From: Monodelphis domestica
Taxonomy: Eukaryota; Chordata; Mammalia; Didelphimorphia; Didelphidae
Assembly: GCF_027887165.1 (NCBI RefSeq)
Contig: NC_077230.1
Location: forward strand, 265,117,943 to 265,181,942
DNA length: 64,000 nucleotides
Direction: 5' to 3'
The notes below the pieces were generated by a model. It searched no databases. It was not told the origin of the DNA and was given only the letters and a program-made list of their open reading frames with translations. Position 1 is the stretch's first letter, and every line of letters starts with the position of its first letter. Below are positions 56,681-64,000 of the stretch, piece by piece. Position numbers and translations under genes: made by a program.

Positions 56681-57142
56681 TTAAGAATCCAGTTTAGAAT
56701 TTGTGCAACCTTCTACAATTTCAAAGAGGTAGTGGTAGATACTGGTCCTCCTGGCAATATCAAATGCTGTTTCTTCCAAGTTATTTTTTAGGCCTGGTTT
56801 GATGTAACGATTCATGAGAAGGAGTTCTAGGGTGTCTTTGCCATCTCTATTTCCTGCAGCAAGATGCAAGGGGGTCAACAGGCCATTTGTTTGAGCATTG
56901 ATATCTGCATCATGCTGAAGTAAGAAAGATGCCACCTTGGTATTGTTCCATTTGCAGGCACTATGTAGGGGAGTCCAGCCATCTACTGTCACTGCATGAA
57001 CATCTGCCCCTTGGGCAATCAGCTCTCGGACAATATCTAAGTGTCCACTATATGAAGCTCGATGGAGAGGTGTGTATTCATCTTCATCTCTGGTGTTTAC
57101 TTGAGTGCCCTTTTCAGAAAGCAGCCTCTGTACTGTGGCAAG
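56681..57142 (-). CDS. ANKRD49: ANKRD49 terminal coding exon (ankyrin repeats)
   Basis: This is the last coding exon of ankyrin repeat domain protein 49. It runs in phase 0 from the acceptor CTTTCTTGTACTTCCTTTTAG to TAA at 56683-56681 and encodes 153 residues. Three full ankyrin units are visible: YTPLHRASYSGHLDIVRELI, then GWTPLHSACKWNNTKVASFL, then LLTPLHLAAGNRD with LELLLMNRY. A degenerate fourth follows (EETAFDIARRTSIYHYL) and the tail ends SKLDS. Nearly every residue agrees with the human protein as I recall it; differences are conservative except at the extreme C-terminus. Ankyrin repeats mediate protein binding. The exon carrying the start codon and acidic N-terminus was not found up to base 64000, so only this part is in the window. 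A good acceptor and pyrimidine tract argue against a processed copy. Confidence 0.95.
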   Translation of the reverse strand, partial: LATVQRLLSEKGTQVNTRDEDEYTPLHRASYSGHLDIVRELIAQGADVHAVTVDGWTPLHSACKWNNTKVASFLLQHDADINAQTNGLLTPLHLAAGNRDGKDTLELLLMNRYIKPGLKNNLEETAFDIARRTSIYHYLFEIVEGCTNSKLDS

Positions 57143-57499
57143 CTAAAAGGAAGTACAAGAAAGCTTTAAAATAACCATTTCCTTATTTACTAAAGGGTCT
57201 TTACTACACATTGGACACTGGAATTCAATGCAGAGCTTAAAAACACAAAGAAGATCTCTGGAATATCAATGATGCTCTTCAGTTTGCAAAGTAAATTATT
57301 ATTTTATTGACAATGGCTTAAGAATGAATATAAAACATATTTTGCTTTTTAAAATTATGTGTCTAAATAAGTTGTGCATTTAATTTTATTGCATAAATGT
57401 GTTACACAAAAGTACCATTCCTGGCCTGTGAGCTGCAATTATATCAGTAATTTTTAAAACATCTGTGAAGCAACATTATTTAACTGATTTTAGTACCAA
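57143..57499 (-). other. ANKRD49: ANKRD49 intron next to the last exon
   Basis: Intron sequence with the branch/pyrimidine region just above 57142. AT-rich, no repeat recognised. Confidence 0.6.
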
Positions 57500-58374
57500 T
57501 CATTATTTCAGAGGTGAATATGAATTTTTGCTGTGTGCTGGAATTTTCTGTTTTTGGCTTCCTTTGGGGTATATCCCTAGTAGTCAGTCAAAGGATATGT
57601 ACAATTGAGTCACTTTTCTTATTTATTCCAGAGTGAACTACAGAATGGCTGGATTACTGCTGCACAGTTCTTTTAGAAGCATATGAACATGCCCTTCCAA
57701 CCTTGGCTGTTTAACTTCCCCCCTAACCTTTGTCATTTCATATACACACATATCACATACATTTAGCTCCTCAGCTAGATTGTAGGTCTCTCAATGGTAG
57801 TATTTTACTTTTATCTTTGTATTCTTAGTAACTATTAAAGTCCTTAGCACACAGTAGGTTGTTATAATTTATGCTCTTAGTGATTCAAAGCATGTTTTCA
57901 TGTGGTGGTTCATAGTGTAAGGGGTAAATTTAGGGGTTTTTGACTGAAATATAAATTTAGTTTTACAATAGTTGGGAAATCTTTTCTGAAAAATCTGTTT
58001 ATGTCCTTTGACCATTCATATACTTCGAAATGGCTCAATGTGATAGGTTCCCTATGTCACTTTTTCTAATCCACCGTGTAAGTTAGGCTAATTCTTTCCT
58101 TAAAAGGCAAGGAAGCTCTCCCTAAGACTTGCCTGGTATCATGAACTAAAGCTCAAGAGTATCTGTTGACAGATTATGATGATGCCATATTGACATGGCA
58201 TCCTAGTCACTGGGACTGGGCCCCTCAGACTTGGTGGATGTCCCAAGTCGATGCAAGTCACTTAGACCTGCTGACAAGATGGATGAATGTATTTATGCAA
58301 GGCAAGTTTTATCTAAGTGCCACAGTATTATCTATGCTGTGTTTGGCTAAGTAAAACTCCTTCTGTTAACTATT

Positions 58375-58575
58375 ATTTTTTAAAATGCTTACCTTTTGTG
58401 TTAGAACTGATACTAAGTATCAGTTCCAAGGCAGAAGAGTGCTGGGGTCCAGGCAATTGGAGATGTGACTTTTCCAGGGTCACATGGCTAGGAAGTGCCA
58501 GAACCCACATTTGAACTCAAGACTTCCTGTCTCTAGGCCTGGCTTTCTAGCCACTGAGCCACATAGCTGCCCCTT
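58375..58575 (-). mobile_element. SINE1_Mdo-type SINE
   Basis: GCTTACCTTTTGTGTTAGAA, TTTTCCAGGGTCACATGGCT and GAGCCACATAGCTGCCCC. Confidence 0.9.
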
Positions 58576-59129
58576 TTGTCAACTACGAAATGTCTCATTT
58601 AATCTACAAATGTCTCATTTAAATCTGTAGTAAAATCTAAATCAACAGAGGTTATAGGTATGAGTCAGGTGTGCTCCTTCCACTATTGGTCTTATGTATT
58701 TGTATACATAGTCATATTTCGGATATCAGACTTTGTCAGAGATAATTGGTGCAGGTATTCCTACTCCCTTTCAATTTATTTTCTAATTTTTTATTCATTG
58801 CTTTGATTTATATAAAACCTTTTAAATTTTACATAGCTCATTTTGTCCTTTATCTTTTCTAAACTCTTCTATTCCTGGGTTAAGAATGCTTTACCCAACC
58901 AAAGCTGTGAAAGCTATCTGTTCTTGTTACAAGTTTTTTTATGGCATGGTTACTTAATACTTAGATTGAATAACCATTTTGAGACTGGTAATACTACATT
59001 CTCTTCATTTATATTATATTTCAGTTTTTTTCTGAGATTCTAGGTTGTCTTTTCAAATGAATTATTATTTTGTTTAGTTCTAAAAAGTATTCTTTCAATA
59101 ATTTAATTGGCAAAGTATCACATGTAAAA

Positions 59130-59370
59130 TCTTTGCTAGGTGGTACAGTAGACAGTATGCCATGACTAGAGTTAGGAATTCCCAAGTTCAAATCTAGCCT
59201 CATATGCTTATTAACTGTATAACCTTGAGCAAGTCACTTAACCTCTATCTGTCTCAGTTTTCTTACCTGTAAAATGGAGACAACACCATTGTCATAGGAT
59301 TGTGAGGCTCAAACGACATATTTATAAAGCACCAAGCACAGTACCTGGCATGTAGTAGGTAGCTTTGTTC
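59130..59370 (+). mobile_element. MIR/MAR1-type SINE
   Basis: GCTAGGTGGTACAGTAGACA, TTGAGCAAGTCACTTAACCT, CTGTAAAATGGAGACAACAC and GTACCTGGCATGTAGTAGGT. Confidence 0.75.
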
Positions 59371-60024
59371 CCCCCTTCCCCCCCCAAATGACCATCTTAT
59401 TACAGTGGCATAACCTAACCACAAACAGTTAATTTTCTCCTAGTTATATTTCCTTTTATTTTTGTCAAGGTTTTAGAATTTTATTTAAGCAAATGTGTGA
59501 TGAGTTTTGAACCTAAGTCTTGATGTAACTAGTACTTATCTTAATTTCCCCATGAAATTCCTGTTTTTTTAAAAATATACTATCATGTCAACTAAAAATT
59601 GAGATAATTTTGTCTCCTCTTTGCTGACATTTTTACCTTTGATTATATTCTAGAACTGTGTCAAATAATGGGGATGGGGGTACTCTTGCTTTTCTTTTGG
59701 TTGTAATGGGAAAGTATCTGTTTCTTCATTGCTATAATGCCAGCTCTTGGTTTTAAATGCATGTTGTTCATTTTAAGGAAAGGCCCTTCCATGAAGATTA
59801 TACCTTAACAAAGATTTTTTTCTGCATGTATTGAAATAATCATGTGGTTTTTGTTAAATTCTTACATCTCAACCCTCTCCCTGTGTACTCTGATCCAGGG
59901 ACACTGGCCTCCTTTCCATTCTTCCCATGAGACATTCCATTTTGGGAGTCCAGATACTTTCACTTGCTGCTCTTCAATCCTAGAACTCTCTCCCTCATTT
60001 TTACCTACCTCCTAGCTTTCTTTT

Positions 60025-60223
60025 CTTTTAAAACCCTTACCTTCTGTCTTGGAGGCAATACTGTGTATTGGCTCCAAGGCAGAAGAGTGGTAAGGGCTAG
60101 GCAATGGGGGTCAAGTGACTTGCCCAGGGTCACACAGCTGGGAAGTGTCTGAGGCCAGATTTGAACCTAGGACCTCTCGTCTCTAGGCCTGGCTCTCAAT
60201 CCACTGAGCTACCCAGCTGCCCC
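60025..60223 (-). mobile_element. SINE1_Mdo SINE, little diverged
   Basis: CCCTTACCTTCTGTCTTGGA, GTGACTTGCCCAGGGTCACA and GAGCTACCCAGCTGCCCCC. One of the cleanest copies in the window. Confidence 0.96.
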
Positions 60224-61292
60224 CTTATAACATACTTTTTTAAGTGGTTCCCCCATCTCTCCCCTCTAGTTTCTAGTTTTTTTACCTCTACCAAAAGAAA
60301 TGCCATAAAGGTTTTTATACACAGGTATTCTTTTCCTCATTCTCTGATCTCTTGGGGAAAATTGTTCAACAGCAGAATTGTTGGTTCAGTAATTTTTACA
60401 TGCATAATTACAAATTGTTTTCCAGAACAGCTAGACCAGTTTACAAGCTTCTTTGGCAATGCATTTGTATTCTAGATTTTCCAAAGGACCCTACTGCAAA
60501 ATAATTTTCCTTTTCATCTTCTTTGATAATTTGAAGAGTATGAGGTTGATTCTTAAAGTTGTTTGAATATGCATATCCATTACTATCAGTGAACTGGAGT
60601 ATTTGCTCATCTGGTCATCAATAGCTCATATTCATTCATTTCCTGATCATATTCATTTTGCCTAATGGGAAATGTCTCTTGTTTATATATGTGAATCAGT
60701 TCCTCATATATTTTGGCTATAGACCTCTGTCAGAAAAATATGCAAAGATTTTCTCTAATCAACAGTTTTCTTTGCAATCAGAAACATCCATGTTGTCTTC
60801 TGTGATCTTCTCTATCTAGAAGTGTAATTGTGTCTCCTTCCTTACTTCTTTATGATGTGACCTGGTTTTTCAAAGTTATTGATACATTTGGAACTGATCT
60901 TGATATAAAGAATAAAATGTTTTAAGATTTTGCTATTTCCCCCAAATTGTCTTAGTAATTTTTGTCAGAGAATGAGTTCTTATTCCCAAAAGTTAGAGGA
61001 CCTTAGGTTTATCAGAAACCATAAATACATATATACTTCGGGATCTTGTATACATAATCTGCTCCACTTATTATCATCTGTATTTTTAAACTGGTACCAA
61101 ATATTTTGATGACAATTTCTGTAGTACTGTTTGATATTTGGTACCGTTCAGTTCACTTCCTTTTTACCTTTTTCATTATTTCCTTTGAGATCCTTTACCT
61201 TTTGTTTCTTTGGAAAAATTTTGTTAACCTTTTTTTAGTACTACAATGTAATCCCTTGGAAATTGTGTGATAATAAATACACATACTCTCAT

Positions 61293-61510
61293 TGGCAGGT
61301 AGGTGGCACAGTGGATGGAACACTGGGTCTGGGGTCAAGAAGATCTCAATTGAAATCTGGCTTCAGAAACTTAGTTGTGTGACTCTGGGAAAGTCACTTA
61401 ACCCTGTTTGCCTCAGTTTCCTCATTTATGAAATGGCAAACCACTTCATTATCTTAGCCAAGCAAATCCTAAATGGAAACAGAAGTCAGACATGACTGAA
61501 CCACAGCAGT
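61293..61510 (+). mobile_element. MAR1-type SINE with RTE tail
   Basis: GGCAGGTAGGTGGCACAGTG, GGGAAAGTCACTTAACCCTG, TCCTCATTTATGAAATGGCA and the RTE tail AGTCAGACATGACTGAACCA. Confidence 0.92.
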
Positions 61511-63548
61511 ATTATCATTTTTATCATATTGGCCAGTCTACCAATGAGCAATTAAAATATCTCCAATTATTTCAATTATTTCTGTGGAGTGTTTTGCAGT
61601 TATGTTCCTATATTCTTTTGTGTGCCTGAGTAGGTATATTTTAAAATATTTTATACTTTCCATAGTCATTTTGAATGGAATCTCTATTCATCCTGAGTTT
61701 TGTTGGAAATAAACAAAAAGGCTAATGATTTGTAGGGTTTATTTTATCTACTACCATACTGAATTTATTTTTTGTTTCAATTAATTTTTAGTTGATTCTA
61801 GGTTTTTCTAAGCATGTCATGATAAGATCTGAAAAAACAATAATTTTGTTTCTTTTTTTATGCATATTTCCTTATTTTCTTTCTAATGTCTAACTGCTTT
61901 AACTATAGTTGAACTTAATGGGAAAACCCCCAATTTATTTCTCTTATGCAAAACCAGATATTATTTGTCATATTAAAGGTCCATTTATTCCTATGATTTT
62001 TAGTACTTTTCAAAAAGTGACTTTTAAAAAAAAATCTTTTCCTCTATCTCTGATAGTCATTTTGGTTGTTCTTGTTATTAATGTGATTTTTTTGTGTTTA
62101 AAATCTTCCTAATTATAACTGAATCAAGCTTACATTTCTGGTATAAGAATAACATAGTCAAAAGTGTATTGCTCATAGCTTAATTAAAATCTTAGTACTG
62201 ATATTCATTAGGAATAGTGGTGTAGCTTTCATTTTCCAAGTTTTCTTTCCCTGGTTTAGATGACTAAAGCCAAATTTGTATTACAGAAAGATTTTGGTAG
62301 GATTTCTTTATTTCATATTTTTGCAAAGTTTAAGTAATAGTGGTATTAACTGCCTTTTGTATGACAGAATTAATTTGAGAATCTATCTGGCCTGGAAATT
62401 TTTCTGTATGGCAATTCATTTATGACTTGTTCAATTTCTTTTGCTAAAATTAGGTATCTCTTTTTTATTTGACATTTTTGTAGCTACTCATCAAAATTTT
62501 TAAAAAAATTTTCAGGTTTGATGGAGTTTTGTGTAATAAGACTCAATTCTTTCTCTTTAAAAATTTTTATTGTAGTAATTTTATTGTCCTTTATCCTTTT
62601 TTTTTATCAACTTGTAAAGTGGCTTATCAGTTATGTATCTCTAATAAAAACTACTTTGGTCTTATCAGTTCCATCAACATGTTTTAAGTTTTATTTCATT
62701 TCTAAGACTTCTTTTATACTTCTTTTAGGCTTGCTAATGTTTATTTTCTAGTCTTTGTAATTGCATGTTTAGTTCTCTGATCCTTTTTTTATTGTCAATA
62801 TAAATATTCTCCTGAGGGTTCCCTTAACTGCTTCTAAAAAGATCCAGTCTCTTCATTTTTGCCATTATCTTTAAAATAACTATTTGTTTCCATGACTTTT
62901 TCTTTGAGCTGCTCTTCACTCAAGGTGTCATCACTTAGTTTCCACTTAAATCTGTATGTATTCCTTATACTTCCTTTAAAAAATATATTTTATTATATTA
63001 TGGTCTATTAATAATATCTATAAGGACATCATTGTATAAGGTCTATTAAGTGTTTACTATGTCCGCCTATTTATATTTATGAGTTCTTCATGTCCAACAC
63101 ATATGATCAAATTTTTATAAGGGTATTTTGGGATTCTTACATATTTGTTCTTAAGTATCATCCTTCCTGCAACTCAGAATTTACCACAGGCCAATGAAAT
63201 ATAGTAATCCAGTAATTCAATCAGTCCATGTTCTCCCAATGATTTATCTGGATTTCTCTACCTCTGAGAAAGGAATATTAAAGTCTCTTACTATTATTTA
63301 AGAATTAATACGGCTTGAAATTTGCCTGGATTTTTTTTTAAAGAACTTAGTTACTATGCCATTTGGCAATATACATTTATTATTTTTGATTGACTGGTTA
63401 TTGTATCTTTATGGTTATGTTATGCATTATGGTAGTTTCTCTTGGTTTTTATCAACTTTTATTGTTGCCTTAAGATTGTAATTTTATTTCCAAGTTTTCT
63501 AAAGCATAAACATTTTTGCCCTCACTTTTACTTGGTATGTACCTATAT

Positions 63549-63766
63549 CAGTGATGGTAAACCTTTTAGAGAACAAGTGCCCCAAAATGCAACCCTCACA
63601 TGTCATGTGAGGCTCCCACCTTACACCAGATAGGGTAGGGAGGAAGCGTTTCCATTGGGCTGATGGGTTGAGGGGCAGGTGATGTGAAATATGTCCTCAG
63701 GCGCATGTGGAGAGAGGGAGAGGAGCAGACCCCTTTGGCATGCATGACATAGGTTTGCCAACATGG
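63549..63766 (+). mobile_element. Complete hAT-type non-autonomous DNA transposon
   Basis: 218 bases. Imperfect terminal inverted repeats CAGTGATGGTAAACCTTTT and (right end, reversed) CCATGTTGGCAAACCTATG. The 8-base duplication ACCTATAT is exact at 63541-63548 and 63767-63774, as hAT elements make. No transposase. Family of 3545-3729. Confidence 0.88.
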
Positions 63767-64000
63767 ACCTATATGTTTAAGCATGTTTCTTATATGCAAC
63801 AAACTACTGGAGATTATTATTATGGATGTTAATAAGTGTGTGCCTCCATCTATATTCATTGCTTTTTTGCTTGGAACACTAAGAGGCTGAGGAGGCCAAA
63901 GTATCTATATGAAGCCAAGGAATCCAGCAGATAGAGATGAGAACCAGTTAAAATGTATTAAGTTGGAAAATGGAGTATTGTGAGGAACAGCACTGAGGCC

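Larger units (their letters stand above)
57500..63548 (-). mobile_element. Old L1 ORF2 sequence filling the ANKRD49 intron
   Basis: Decayed L1 in the same orientation as the gene: TCCTTTGGGGTATATCCCTA, AGAATGGCTGGATTACTGCT, AATCTGTTTATGTCCTTTGA, ATTTTTATCATATTGGCCAG and TCTAGGTTTTTCTAAGCATG. It is broken by L2 (57755-57875), several SINEs and an unassigned stretch (58050-58374). No open frame of note. Confidence 0.55.

Noticed and set aside
58166-58354. Trp-rich small open frame in the ANKRD49 intron considered as the missing 5' exon
   Set aside because: It is on the wrong strand and does not resemble the acidic ANKRD49 N-terminus.

Overview
This is mammalian nuclear DNA from a marsupial, most probably a didelphid opossum such as Monodelphis. 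Evidence: about two dozen copies of the tRNA-like SINE typical of opossum (SINE1_Mdo type), several MAR1-type SINEs with an RTE tail, young and old L1, many L2, L3/CR1 and MIR fossils, and unspliced AT-rich intron and intergenic sequence. There are no prokaryotic features, CRISPR arrays or operons.

Two host genes can be supported, both on the minus strand. (1) The C11orf97 orthologue is complete. Exon 1 is 29699-29897, in a CpG island; exon 2 is 19382-19486; exon 3 is 10562-10710. The frames join in phase across consensus GT/AG sites and give 150 residues. It is a small protein expressed in ciliated cells. Two RFX X-box-like motifs lie 83-134 bases upstream of the ATG. (2) The last coding exon of ANKRD49 (56681-57142, with the 3' UTR below it) encodes its ankyrin repeats; its earlier exons lie beyond base 64000. 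The order ANKRD49 then C11orf97, in the same orientation, matches my memory of human 11q21 (MRE11-ANKRD49-C11orf97-FUT4). FUT4 is not seen and would lie below base 1.

Three processed pseudogenes of host genes are recognisable: HNRNPM (2661-3359, with target-site duplications), IMMP2L (about 51425-52203, minus) and ARPC4. The ARPC4 pseudogene is present twice as a 533-base inverted repeat (24166-24698 and 26463-26995) with no difference that I could see.

Layout: 1-2260 is an RTE LINE split by a broken ERV. 2270-10560 holds the HNRNPM pseudogene, SINEs, pogo-type DNA transposons and unique AT-rich sequence. 10562-29897 is the C11orf97 gene, with intron repeats, several LTRs and the ARPC4 palindrome. 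29560-30190 is its CpG-island promoter. 30190-43900 is intergenic repeat sequence, including two young 5'-truncated L1 insertions. 43910-50765 is an old, nearly full-span L1 carrying nested LTR elements. 50769-51234 is a very long pyrimidine microsatellite. 51235-56350 is mixed SINE, L1, L2 and the IMMP2L pseudogene. 56360-64000 is the end of ANKRD49 and its intron, filled by an old L1.

I found no previously undescribed coding system. The strongest unusual structures are the ARPC4 inverted repeat, the paired X-boxes at the C11orf97 promoter, the mirror-symmetric pyrimidine tract, and a degenerate AACTGG tandem array. All repeat family names come from memory of consensus sequences, not from a database search.
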